A stretch of DNA of 64,000 nucleotides from Loxodes magnus (GCA_946699065.1 CAMPDV010000211.1:310001-374000); one strand, 5' to 3'; counted from the stretch's first letter, positions 48,101 to 59,411 are shown. Notes: generated from the sequence alone by a model not told the origin. Program-made: numbers and translations.

Positions 48101-49082
48101 TATTCAAAATTTAAAGCTAGATATTTTGACTGGAAAATAACTTTTATATAAGTTGATTTACTTGAGCGTTATTTATAGAATTAATCTCCTTTAAAAGACT
48201 AAGAATTTATTAAATAACTAGTTCTACACAGTAAAGCTAATATTCTATCTTATTTTTATTGAATCTTTTTCCAAAGTTTAATCCTATAAATCCGTTTAAG
48301 TTAAATTTACCTACTAAATCTCAAGCCAATCATGAGTTTTATAAGTTCATAATAAATGTTTTGATAGCTATCTTCTTTTATAAGAGTTAATTTAGGAAAG
48401 CTTCAAAGTTATAGTTAATAGTACTATAAAACTTAGAAATCCCTTTTAACTAAACTTCTTCGAAGATTATTGAGAATTAAAGCTTCTAATTGGAGAAATC
48501 TGGAATATATCATAAGTATTCCATATTTTTAAGTCTTTAGTGTATGATAAAAGATTCATTTTAAGAGTACTAATCAGTAAAATATCCTATTGATTTTCAC
48601 TTAAATTAATCTAGAAAATGAATAACTACTTCGGCAATTGATTCAGTCGAAGGTAAAATAAAATGAGTGAATTAGTTTTATTTTATTTCTATGAGCTATT
48701 CTTTGGCGACCAGATGAATAATCTTTTATTGATTGCAAAAGATGGAAACTAAATAGGTGATTTGATAACTTTAAGTTATTTCAATAATAATATCGAACTA
48801 TTACTTAGTTCATTCTTAGGTAAAATTTATGTTCTAATCTTTCAGAAGAATATCTTTTTCAATCTTCAAAAACTGGATTTAAAAGTGGTAATTATTATTT
48901 TAAAATTGATAGCTAATATTCTAAAAATTCTGGCTATAATAGAAGTCTAAAATGCTTGCAAATTGACTGTTATAACTTTCCAAATCTTAGTTTGTTTCTT
49001 AGTCGTATATAAAAAGTATTTTTAATCCCTTAACTTCGAGAATCAAGCAAATAACACATAAAGCAAATATTTTATCTGACAT
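45168..49082 (-). CDS. Multi-pass receptor with periplasmic-binding-protein (ANF-receptor-like) ectodomain
   Basis: ATG 49082 to TGA 45168-45170 is exactly 1305 codons, and I followed one frame throughout. MSDKIFALCVICLILEVKG is a signal peptide. Residues about 20-740 resemble a type-1 periplasmic-binding ligand domain in two lobes: LKILFIYDQE, a second block LPSTESIAEVVIHF, QFKWKSIGYFTDQY, later LIHFMPGTSANS, FPFFVRTICSDSYLAVLI and WKNIGFIYQDNAWSKGIY, FNEFDSVLLGAHAL. Then CDVIFDYKTPFMWGDGSTG leads into about nine hydrophobic segments from KIVVLLALLFLFTILSLW (residue 785) to near 1110, including a Cys/Trp turn DCNWKCW before a helix. A charged cytoplasmic tail of about 190 residues follows. 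It probably senses an extracellular small molecule at the cell surface. UGA codes Trp at conserved sites such as DNAWSKG. Transporter or channel function cannot be excluded. Confidence 0.82.
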
Positions 49083-49204
49083 TTTAATCTAAAGGATTTA
49101 GTTAGTTAACTAAATAAAATAATTAAATCTAAACTTTCTAATTTTATATTTACAATAGCTTGAATAAGCTTTATTCTCTTTAATTATTTAATTAATTGCT
49201 TTAT

Positions 49205-49540
49205 TATATTATTTAAATAGAGAGGAGCAATCCTCCAATTGAGATTAACTTAAACTCTAGTACCAAGAAGTATCATAGAAGTGACAAATTGAGTAAGAAT
49301 CTGGATAGGAACCAAGAAGAAAGAATTAGAGGCATCAATAACACTAAATCAAAGATACCAGATGATTAGATCTCTTAGGGCGTTACTCCAACTATATCCT
49401 ATTAGAAGACACGATTTTCAAGAGAATTATAGCAGTGAGAAGTCTCCAATGAGAAATGTTTACATCTTTAAAAACTTAATTTAAAGAGTTGCGCACCAAC
49501 AAGGTGTTTCACTCTCTATAATCCAATAAATTAATTTATT
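49205..49540 (+). CDS. Coding-like fragment at the duplication edge
   Basis: This block has normal rather than AT-extreme composition. On + it reads ERSNPPIEINLNSSTKKYHR, then SDKLSKNLDRNQEERIRGIN and CLHLQKLNLKSCAPTRCF without interruption, the composition of a real hydrophilic C-terminal region. A TGA at about 49438 (reading QWE) is Trp or an earlier stop. There is no upstream coding sequence, because the receptor promoter and start lie there on the other strand, so this looks like the 3' remnant of a gene truncated by the duplication event, or a very small gene. It has no counterpart after copy 1. Confidence 0.45.
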
Positions 49541-50359
49541 ATTTATAAGTTTTAAGATATTAAAGTGATAATCATAGGATAGTAATTTTAATGCAAGTTT
49601 TAGTAAAAATTCTTAAAAGGATTTAAAAAGAGTTTATTTAAGATGTCTAGGTTATTTTTCTATTATGTAAAATTTTATAAATTAAGAGATGCAAAGTCTT
49701 AAAAAAAGTAAACTTACCTAAATAATAATAAGCGCAGGTTTAAAAATTTTATTTTTAAGTAAATTCTAACTTTTCGAATGATAATCATTTTTCATGGTTA
49801 ATTAAGAAAATTTTTTCTAAAATTAATTCTCCTTTCTTGATTAAATTTGAACCAAAAAAGTTTTAAAATTTTCTTAAAAAATGTTTTTGCAGCATAAGAA
49901 CAAAAAAATAAAATTTCCCTTGCTAAATTTTAAAATTCAAAGATTTAAATTTTAAAACTAACTAAAATAAAAAAATTATAAATTATCTAAAATACATCCT
50001 GGTCATGTTTAGCTACTAAAGAGAACAAAAATTTCATATTATAACTAATTTAGAATTAAATAAGTAGATAAAGAAAACTATAATTAAAAATTAATAGTTA
50101 TCCAGATAATATTTAGTATAGATATGTAGATTATCGAAGAAAATAAATGAATAAGTTGAAAGTTAATTTTTATTTTAAATTAATTGAGAATGAAGATAGG
50201 AACAAAATTAATTTTTATAATTTAACTTTGAAAGTAATAATATAGATATGATATACCACAGAATAATTATTTTTATAAATGAAAAAAAGATGAAAATAAA
50301 AGATTTAATTAAGCATTAAAAAAGGCAAGCAAAAACGAGATTTTTTAAATTAAATTAAA
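49541..50359. other. Spacer, no gene seen
   Basis: AT-rich stretch between the coding-like fragment and the retrotransposon 3' side. It probably contains the element's 3' end; no target-site duplication or clear oligo(A) end was identified. Confidence 0.4.
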
Positions 50360-50364
50360 AATAA

Positions 50365-53300
50365 TATAGTTTGCTTAATAGCTTTGAAGTTTTAAATCTA
50401 AACTCAATACACTTCTACTTTTAAGTACTCTTGAAAATGTTGTAGTATTTCTTCTTGTCTCATTAAGATTAGATTTACTTGTCTTATTTTCATTAAGTTT
50501 TAGAAAGAATATATTTGTTTTCATGTTTATTTTATTCTGCTTCATGTAGATTTTATTATTCTATAAATTTGATTCATATAGTCTTTTTTGCAAAATATTT
50601 AATTTATTATGTTTTAATTATATTCTAAGAGCTCTTGTTCTATATTTTCATAAATATTTGCTTAGTTTATATTATTTTACGCTTTATTTTTGCTTTTAAT
50701 AATTTTATCTATTTAGGTTTTAATATTATCTATACTTGTTTGGTAGTATTTACATTTGAATATGTGTTAAAATGTCTCTTTTTCTTGACATAAGCATTAA
50801 TCATATTCTTAAGGAATATGTCTTTCTTGAAGATCACTTCTAAAAAAAAGTAGTTAGGTTCTCAGTCTGAATATTAATTTTGATGGTTGCATTTTCTCTT
50901 TGTTCAATAAAAAGTAGGTTATAATTGGGAATTTTTCTACATTTTTGAATTACTTTGTTATAATTTTTGCTGTGATCATTTCTTTTTTTCTTTTTTTTGT
51001 TGTTTTTGTTATTCTCTAAATTGTTTAATTAAAAAATTGTTCTTTAATTTTTACATCAATTTTTTTATCGAATTACATCATATTTAGATTTTATAAAGCT
51101 TTTAAATCTATTTTAAATTTCTTTTACATTTTTTAATTTACTTCTGTTACTAAGTCTTATTTTTTTAACTTATTTAGAATAATTGGATAAACTTTTCATC
51201 TTTATTCTTAGATTATTACTATTGATTATATAAGTCATTTAGTTTTCTATAAAATTTAAAATATCTTTTTGCAGTTATTTATTCAAATCCAAGTCAGTTA
51301 AAATCTATGTGTTGTAACTCATTTCAAGATGCTTATGGCATTTTCATATATTATCTTATAATTTATCGTTAACTTACATGTATTTAGTTTTTCACCTTTG
51401 TTATTCCAGTTTGTATACTATATGGAATTATTTCAGCACCATATTCTAATTTAGGTAGAATAAATAATCTGAATAAATTTTTGAAATTAATTGGGATCGT
51501 CTTATTAAATCTGCTGTAAAATTACTATTAAAATAAGTACTTGGCCTACTAATATTTATTTTGTACTTTTTGTATATTTGTAATTAATTAATTATTCTGA
51601 TCAATTGTGAATCCTAAATATTCAACAGTTTTTTTAATTAAATTAGCTTCCCTTATATTTTCAAATCTAATTTTTTTTAGTTCTCTTATTTCTCTTTACT
51701 AATATTAATGCATTCGGTTTTTATTAAGTTTATTTTTAATTTTATTATATTGAATATTCTTTAAGTTTGATCTATTAATTATTACATTTTTTAAGCGTTG
51801 CTGTTGGAGATTAGTAATAGATCGTCAGCTCATGCTAATTTTGAGTATTATGTATTTCCTATCTTGTATCCTAATTTATTATATTATTCTAAGTATTACA
51901 TAGCAATATCATAATAAATTATGGCTAGTATAGGTCCTGGTGAGCTTCCTTAAAGTGTACCATTTTTGTAGTCTATTTTTCTAGTGATTTAGTCTTCTAG
52001 TTAAAAGTGTATTTGTACTTGAGAATATATTTTTTTCAATGTTTTTATTAAGTTATCGGCTATTTTAAATCTTTCTAGTTATTTAAAAAGTAAATAGTGA
52101 TTTATAGAATCAAACATTTTCTCAATATCAATCAAGGTAAAAATAAACGATTCATTTTCTTCCTTTTTTTTCTTACTTTCTTAATAATGATTCATTATCT
52201 ATTATATTTGTCATATGTTTATTGTAGTTTGTATTTTCTTTATGAATCCTTTTTAGTCTTTATTAATTTGGTTTTACTCAATTACATCTTTATATATATG
52301 GTTTGATATTATCTTGTCGAATATTTTTTAGAATGTATTTATAATTGCTATTGGTCTATAATTTTTTCAATCATATTTGGAATCTTTTTTATGGATCATT
52401 ATTGTTTTAATTTTATTTAGTCCAGCAGGGATTAATTAATCACATTAGCAGTTTTGATAGAATTTTGTTAAAATTTTTCAAAGTTCGTGTCCTGCATATT
52501 TAATTAATTCATTTGGTATTTAATCAAAACCTGGAGCTTTATTATTTGGGAGGTATCTTATTATATCAGCAACTTCTTAATATAATATTTTACTCCATGA
52601 TTGTGCTATTTTTTATTAAAGAATTTTATTTTGTTTGTAGATTTCATCTATTTTTGCTACCTCTTTAAGTATTTCTTATTGATTAGTATCTTTATATTAG
52701 TTTAATGCACTTTCTCAATTTTTAATAAATTATTCTGTCTAATTTGAATTGAGATTCATATTTAGAGCTTTTTGAGGATTGAAAATTTTATTTGCTTGCT
52801 TAGCCACTTCCTGGTTATTACCGTTCAAATTTATTTATTTTTACCCATTTATATTTTTTCACATGGCATTCTTCATTTTTACGAATTTTTTCTTTTACCT
52901 TTTTGCCTCTAATTTCATTTAGATGCCTTCATCATTCATACAGTTAAATTAGTTTAATTTATTTATATATTATATTCTTGCATTTCTGGCTTTATTCATT
53001 TATATCACTACAGATGAAGGCAGTTTTGGCTGATTTTATTATCTTTGATCAAGTATCTCCAAAGCTGCAATATGGATTAAATTTTTAATAAATCTGTATT
53101 ATAACGATAAATTCAAATTTTATATATTATTTTCAAAAAAATCATAAGCACCAAGGAATTAGTTTTTATATAATTATAGTTTTTCTTAGTCTTACAGTTT
53201 ATTTAGATTATATATCATTCTTATTTACTAATTTTCTGCATTTAAATTAACCGTCATTTATTTTAGCATTATATTCAGTATTAAGAGATAATGGTCAGTA

Positions 53301-54133
53301 TTAACATCTGTTTCTTTATCTACTGTGAATATGTATTTTGTTGATTACTCTAAGTCCTAGTCTAAGAAGATATAGTCAATGATTTATTGTCTTTTGTTTT
53401 ATTTTATTTAATGTGTGGGAATTTATTTTTAATTTGTATCTATGAGTTCATTAGCTTATGTAAAATTAAATAATTAGAGATCTGTATCTGTTTAATTATC
53501 ATAATTATATAGGTGCGCATTAAAGTCTCCAGCAATAATGAAATGCTTATTCTAATTTTATATTATTATTTTTCCTATGTTTAAGTAACAATCATTTATG
53601 AACTGTTGAGTATAATTACTAGTGGGAAGATAAATATTTATTATTATAATTTCATCCAAAATAAATGCTTAGATCCTATTAAAATTTTCCTCAGGTAATA
53701 TTTCTTGAACATCTAGGTCCTTTTTAAAGAAAGAAATTAAACCTGCTTTTTAAGTAAGACCTGGCAAGAAGAATTATTTAAAAGATTTATGTAGGGTTTT
53801 TGGTTCTTTTTTAATAAAAGTTTCTTATAATAGAATAATGTTGAGATTATGTTTCTTAATTAATTCAAATATTATTTCTTTTTTGTCGAAATATCCTCCA
53901 CCTATATTAAACGATCCTATTTTTTAAATTTTTTCTTTTCTTTAAATCATTTTTAAATTTTCTCTGAACATGCTTGGATTATCTAGTTTATAATTAAATT
54001 AATTAAATTATTCAAAATTGGGAAAAAGTTAATAATTTTCATCTAGGTAGTTGTATTTATTTTTTCGAATTTAGTAAGATTGTTTCTTAAGTGAATATAT
54101 TTTTAGTAATCTTAATTTTAATTCATTATTCAT
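50365..54133 (-). CDS. LINE ORF2: endonuclease and reverse transcriptase
   Basis: From ATG 54133 (an internal Met at 53971 is the alternative start) the frame reads about 1250 residues. Endonuclease motifs: IGSFNIGGGYFDKKEI and NIILLQETFIKKE near the start, HFIIAGDFNAHLYNYD about 150 residues on, and TDHYLLIL, the SDH-like catalytic end. RT motifs in order: NNKAPGFDQIPNELI, NYRPIAIINTFQKIFDKII, MFDSINHYLLFKQL, NGTLQGSSPGPILAIIYYD and LAWADDLLLIS, with the aspartate pair of motif C intact, then the INLIKTE lysine-threonine block and VEYLGFTID. The first residue of the usual YADD/FADD box is Trp encoded by TGA. It nicks target DNA and primes reverse transcription of the element RNA. The C-terminal end is uncertain. 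Confidence 0.85.
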
Positions 54134-54199
54134 TAAGGATTATTTTGTTAGTTATATTGTGTTCTTAAATTTCATTGACTAATATATGAATAATTTTAT

Positions 54200-56658
54200 G
54201 ATTACATACCACCATTTAATTTGCCAGCACAAAGACACAGTGTCATTTTATCATTAATTGTTTAAATACTTAGAAATTTTTTATTTTGTTTTATTAACTT
54301 CATCAAGAAATGAAATTATGCTTGTTTTTATGGAATTATTTTTTCTAACTTATAATCGATATATGTTTCTATATATCTCTTTTTCTTTTTTGTATCTTCC
54401 ACATAGGCTTTTAATTAATCATTTATATGTATCTTTAACCATTATTATTAGTAATTTATTTAAGGCATGTTTAAGCTTATTCTTTAAAATTTCTTAATTT
54501 TTTTTTCCAATTTTTTAGTATTTTTCAATTATCAATTTTTATTATGCTTTTTTTCTTATTGATTATTTTCAGTTTTTTCATCAAATTTTTAAGTTTAATT
54601 ATTGACTTTAAGAGATTTAATGTTTCCAATTTTAATTTTTTTGTAGGTTTAGATCTATTTTTATTTTATTTTATTTTATTGTATTTTAGTATTTATCGTA
54701 TTTCTCTATTTCTATATCATTTTGCTATTTAATATTAAATTTTTGTTAAAGTAATTAAGATCTATTTTCTAATTACTATATTTTGGTTTGTTATTGTTCG
54801 TTCAAGAGATAACAGAATAAAGTGCTAATTTTTTGTTTTTGTTATTTGGTATTCTTAAAATCAAATTTTATTTTTTGTTTTTACTAGTGATTTTACCTTA
54901 GGTTAATGTTGATATTTTCTAAATAGTTTATCTTCTATTTTTATTATTCTATAAATATTTCTTTTCTTTTAATTTAATGATCTTTTTCTGCATTTGCTCT
55001 TATAGCAAATTAAGTTTCTTCCTCATTCTGATTCATCTTAATTTAATATTTTTTATATAAGTCTAACTTTTAGATTTTTAAAGCTTGGTTTTCTTATTGT
55101 ATTGATATTAGTTTATTTTCAACATTTTTTATTACTAAATTTTTGTCATTTAATTCCTATTTTATTTAACTTTTTTATTATTTTATTTTTACTATTTTGT
55201 TCAAATACTGTTCTATTTCTATTTCATAATTAAGATTTAAATTTTCAATCTCTTATTCTAATTGTTCATTTAGTCCATTTTAATTATCTAGATCCTCAAT
55301 TAGATATTCATTATTTAGTTTATAGTTATCTTGGATTTATAATAATTGTTAAATGTTTTCTTCCATAGCTAATATTTTTTTATTTTGTTTTGTTTCTATA
55401 TATTCTAAGTTGTCAATTTGGAATTAATTTTCCACTAATTAATTTTTTAACTATATTAATTTGATTAGAAATGTATTCATTTAATTTCTCTTGATAACGA
55501 TATTAATCTTATTTATTGCATAACTAATATAATTATTCTTATAATAATAATTAAAGTTTAGAATAGTTCAGATTTATTCTTAGTGATTTGCTACTCCAAG
55601 ATCGAATTTTTGTTCTTGGTTATTTGCTTATTTTGTTTCTAAGTCCCAGCTATAAATACTCCTTACTTTATTTCTTTCTATATTCTATGGTTCTTAAGAG
55701 TTATTGTTCAAAATAATAAACTATTAATCCTCTTTTTACCCAAAATTTTTAGTCTTTTCCTATTATCTACTTAGATTTATGGTATTTTAACTTTCTACAT
55801 AAAAAGATTCTTAGTTGAGCTGCAGTTCCAGATTCTTAAGATTAAGTTAAGATTGAAAATCTTGCTATGCTTAACTGGGTTCTAAAATGTCGTCAATTTA
55901 AATATTATTTTAGTTATAAGAGGCATATATCTACTTATTTATTTCAGTTTGTTGAGCTTAATTGCTTTAGATTTTAGTTTCATTTTCTATATTAATCTTT
56001 AGTTATTATTCCAAGCCTTAAATTTTTATATTTATATCCAAAATCTAGGTTTTGTTTTTACCTTTCCTTTATTTTTTTAATGTTAAATTTTTTATCCTAT
56101 AATTTTGCTACAGTATTTAAAACGATGACCTTCTTCATTACAGAATAAACAACATATTTATTTTTTATGTCTTAATTTTAGTTTTATATCTAAGTATTGT
56201 ATGATGTTTGGAAGTTTATTTATTTATTCTTATGTCAATTTAACAAGTAATGTAAAAGTTCTAATTTTTGTTATATCTTATTCTTGCTGCTTTTCATTAT
56301 CTAGTTGTATTTCAACTATTTAGATATTTAGGATTTAATCAAAAATCATAAGAATATCCTGGAGGCTAATTGGTTAAGTTGGTAAAATGGTAATTTTATA
56401 TTTATCTAAGTTAAGGTTTTTCAAATAGACTTTTTCTTAGATTTAAAAGAGGAGTTTAAGTCCAGATTGGCTATTTAATATTTCTATATTCTTATGATCA
56501 TTAATAAATTTTTTAAGGTCTTTTTCATTTAAGAAATAAATAATAATATTTTTCTTAAAGTTCAATCTCATTCCACATATAAGTTCTGCTTTGTTATTTT
56601 TCTTCGGAAAGTAATTTTTGCTAATTTAGTCAAATATATTCTTGTAGATCTAATACAT
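54200..56658 (-). CDS. LINE ORF1: CCHC zinc-knuckle RNA-binding protein
   Basis: From ATG 56658 (MYQIYKNIFDQISKN) the frame gives ELICGMRLNFKKNIIIYFLN and NEKDLKKFINDHKN, an RRM-like globular part, then a zinc knuckle CLFCNEEGHRFKYC at about residue 185 (positions 56100-56141), with C-X2-C-X4-H-X4-C spacing. A long Asn/Gln/Lys/Ser-rich, coiled-coil-prone region continues toward ORF2. ORF1 proteins of LINEs coat the element RNA. The 3' border is estimated; it abuts ORF2 with little spacing. Frame integrity after the knuckle was not checked residue by residue. Confidence 0.7.
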
Positions 56659-56830
56659 TTATGACTGCTATAAATCAAAAGTTTCAAAGTATTATTAAGT
56701 TAAAACAATGAGTTGATTTAGGTTATTTTAGTTTTATAGTTATATAAGCTGTTATAAGGAGTGAACTTTATCCAAACCCTTAACGACAATCTCTTGCTGT
56801 CCTGAGACTAACTTGAGCACGTAATAGGAT

Positions 56831-57197
56831 TTAAATTTTTAAGTTCCATATTTTTTTTATTTTATTTCAAGTACTTAAAATTTTTAAATTAATGTAATTT
56901 TTCAATAAATTTTTTTAAGAAAAAAATTTAAAATTCTTATTGTTTTACATTGTAGACTTAGCCATGCTTAAGTAAAAGTATATTGTCATATATAAATTTT
57001 TAATATAAAATACTTAAGGATAAATAAATCTCAAACATAAATATACTCTTAAACCATACGTAAATATCTTAATTTTTATTTGGTTTATATCTTCTAAAGC
57101 TTTTATACGTAATTAAATACATAGTATGCTTTTCCTAGCAGTAATAATAAATTTCTTAAATTGTAAAATTAAAAGTCTTAATAGTTATTACTTTCTC
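56831..57197. other. Spacer, no gene seen
   Basis: AT-rich sequence between the 5' side of the LINE and the WD40 gene end. Nothing recognised. Confidence 0.45.
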
Positions 57198-57830
57198 TCA
57201 ACTTATTATTTTCCACTTTTTCACAGTATTATCATATCCTCCTGATACTATTCATTTGTTGTCCTTACCCAATGCTACAGAATTTAGATAATTTTTTAGC
57301 CTTAAAGAGTTTATATGCATTCACCTATATTAAAGTTCCATATCTACATGATCCAGAAATTGCAACACTTGAAGTTACTAAACTGAATACTTGATACAGT
57401 ATTTGAATGGCCTTGAAGAGTTCGAAGTAGCTGACTAGTTGTTAATTCCCATATATTGATCGATTTATCATAACTTCCCAATAAAATTCAATTCCAATCA
57501 CTTGATATCGCTAAAGAATTTACACCATTCGTGTGTCCTTACAAAGAACTTTTTAATTAACCAGTTGCTAAGTTCCATATCATTATCGTACCTTCAGAAC
57601 ATCCCGATACGATTCCTTTTCTGGTCTCTTGAAATCGCTACAGATAATAAAGGATTCGTATGTCCCTATAAAGTAATCTTACACTAGCCAGTTGTTAAGA
57701 CCCATATCTTTATCGTATTATCTCTATTTCCCGATACGATTCAATTTTAGTTACTTGATATCACTACAGATAATAAAGGACCGTATATTCTTGGAATATT
57801 TTATCTAAATATTAAAGAATTACCTTTATT
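57198..57830 (-). pseudogene. WD40-repeat protein, frame-broken
   Basis: Reading the minus strand, successive WD40 blades are plain: SVVISSNQNWIVSGN then NTIKIWVLTTGQC; LQGHTNPLLSVAISRDQK then GIVSGCSEGTIMIWNLATG; LQGHTNGVNSLAISSDWN then LGSYDKSINIWELTT; LQGHSNTVSSIQFSN; and a last blade LNSVALGKDNKWIVSGG ending YDNTVKKWKIIS before TGA 57198-57200. The frame changes within the second blade at an A-run (around 57615), and again in the region after SIQFSN. At least four or five blades of a propeller are present, so the beginning is missing or lies in unreadable sequence beyond 57830. TGA encodes Trp at the blade Trp position. It is a decayed scaffold-protein gene or one damaged by homopolymer indels. 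Confidence 0.75.
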
Positions 57831-58298
57831 TTTGTCGTAGTTGATTATATTTTCCAGTTTTAAAAAAACAAAATAGTTAGAATTTCATATTTAAAAAGAA
57901 AAAAAGGAATTTTAGCTAGAGAATAATTTGCTTATTTTAAAATATTTCTTAAAAAGATACTCTTAATAAATTATATTTCTTTGTTTTGCATTTTTTATTT
58001 TATAACTTACTTTATAATAGTTTAATTATATTATCTCATATAACGAAAATAATTAGATTTTAAACTTTTGCTATAAGCAAAACTGCTTTAGCATTTATTT
58101 AAAGAGATCAACGAACTATCCATTAGAAAATATATTTAAGTTAAAATTAAATTAAATAATGAAATATTCTATACAATAATCAATGTAAAATTTAGGATTT
58201 AGCTTATAAACTAAATTTATAATTAACATATTTTTATGCTTTAATTCCTTTTTTTATTTTACTATATAAAAAAGAAACATTTCTTGCAAAAATCTCTT
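57831..58298. other. Spacer, no gene seen
   Basis: AT-rich sequence. It would hold the lost upstream part of the WD40 gene, but no blade is readable. Confidence 0.45.
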
Positions 58299-58599
58299 CT
58301 GAATAGGATCTATACCAATCAAGATACGACTAGCAAAATTTAGTTTAAGAACTCAAATTATGTAATAGGAGAATCTTGAACTTTTAAGAAATGTATAGGA
58401 GCTTGAAGGGGAAAATCGCATACTGATGTCTAGCATTTAAGAATAAAAAATTTAAATAAGTACTCAGCAAATATTAGAATCGAATAATAGAAACAAAATT
58501 CAGCCAATTCGCAGTGCTAACCGAAAGTATATTCCTTTAAAATTAGTCAATGGATGTAGACCTAAAGATAAACAAGAACAAATTTACTTATAGAAGTGA
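58299..58599 (+). CDS. Small coiled-coil protein or exon
   Basis: The + frame reads IRLAKFSLRTQIMQQENLEL, then LLRNVQELEGENRILMSSIQ with clear heptads, then IRSANRKYIPLKLVNGCRPK and ends at TGA 58597-58599. It has no obvious ATG start except the internal Met of QIMQQ at about 58352, so it may be the last exon of a longer gene. The C-terminal 50 bases overlap the 3' end of the convergent membrane-protein gene. No family recognised; the coiled coil suggests a structural or scaffold role. Confidence 0.5.
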
Positions 58600-59390
58600 A
58601 AAAAATAATACTGATCATATTAAACATAAACACTACGTTTAAAAGAATAGCTAAGAGGAGTGTAGTATACATTATATCCAAAACATCTCTATCAAAAACT
58701 TCTGAATCTCCTACTGTTAAAACAAAAGAAGAATTTAATATGTTTTTAAATAAAACTTCTTCACTCTTAGCTGTAACATATAAAAGGCCAATTAAAATTG
58801 AAGTATAAGTCATTATAGAATGGAAATATCTTATTTTGTAAAGGGAATCTTTAATCAGTCTCATGTAATACTTTGCTTCAGTAAAGGCTCTAAAGTCTGC
58901 AGACCCACCTATACGTTCAAAAGAAGAGCAATCAATTAAATGCTTCTATTTAAATGTAACTAATGTAAAAGAATAAATATCTTAATATTAGTTTCTTATA
59001 TAGAATAATGATGCTTGCACCTAAGCAACGATAGGATACTCAAAGTTCTAATTTCAACGGTTTTATTACTAAAATCATTTCCATTTTCAGACTGTTGCTT
59101 TACTCTTAGTAATTGCATATCTTATCTTATATATAACGTCTTATGTAACTAAGAGTATTTAAATCCAATGTGCATTTCCTTAAAATGCTACAATTATTAA
59201 GAAACTTGCTTATTAGTTTTAAGTGGATAATGTAGCGCTGAAAAAAAGGTAACAAAATATGTAATTAAGAATGCTTAGTTCATTAATGTGGTTGAGATGC
59301 AATGGACTACTTAACTTCATAACTTTCAAATAAGAATTATAACTTTAGATCTTTACTATAAAACTCATCTTTCTGTTCTCCAGGCTGCTT
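58547..59390 (-). CDS. Membrane protein with several hydrophobic helices
   Basis: The minus strand from about 59010 reads YPIVAQVQASLFYIRN, ERIGGSADFRAFTEAKYYM, then MRLIKDSLYKIRYFHSIMTY, a helix TSILIGLLYVTA, an extracellular-like loop with VLTVGDSEVFDRDVLD, and a hydrophobic pair LLLAILLNVVFMFNMISIIFF, ending at in-frame TGA 58547-58549. Upstream to about 59390 coding character continues in a different frame (MQLLRVKQQSENGNDFSNK), so an intron or indel lies near 59040. It resembles the C-terminal membrane part of ciliate surface receptors that carry Cys-rich ectodomains, but that is inference. The 3' end overlaps the opposite coiled-coil gene, and its 5' side abuts the Notch-repeat gene. 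Confidence 0.5.
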
Positions 59391-59411
59391 GGATTAAAAC
59401 TTTAATAATAT

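Larger units (their letters stand above)
37596..49170 (+). repeat. Segmental duplication, copy 2
   Basis: Direct-orientation copy of 1-11550, starting inside or before the kinase gene (only the part from 37596 can be compared). The same three tRNA genes and the receptor gene follow. The right edge lies just upstream of the receptor start; after about 49190 the two copies are unrelated. Confidence 0.93.
50360..56830 (-). mobile_element. LINE-type non-LTR retrotransposon, near full length
   Basis: Minus-strand element with a 5' region, an ORF1 carrying a CCHC zinc knuckle, and an ORF2 with an APE-type endonuclease followed by a reverse transcriptase. That domain order is the hallmark of LINEs of the L1/Tx1-like type. 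It uses the host code (TAA/TAG as Gln, TGA as Trp inside RT motifs), so it is adapted to this nucleus. No LTR was seen. The ends are approximate: the 5' side is placed near the GC-richer segment at 56755-56830, and the 3' side where coding character fades. Long reading frames with intact motifs suggest recent insertion. Confidence 0.85.

Noticed and set aside
58596..58808. Short + frames that are open under the standard code, such as 58596-58808, 52097-52306 and 54258-54497
   Set aside because: They are antisense to better-supported minus-strand coding (the membrane protein and the LINE ORFs) and show no motif; openness means little under this code.
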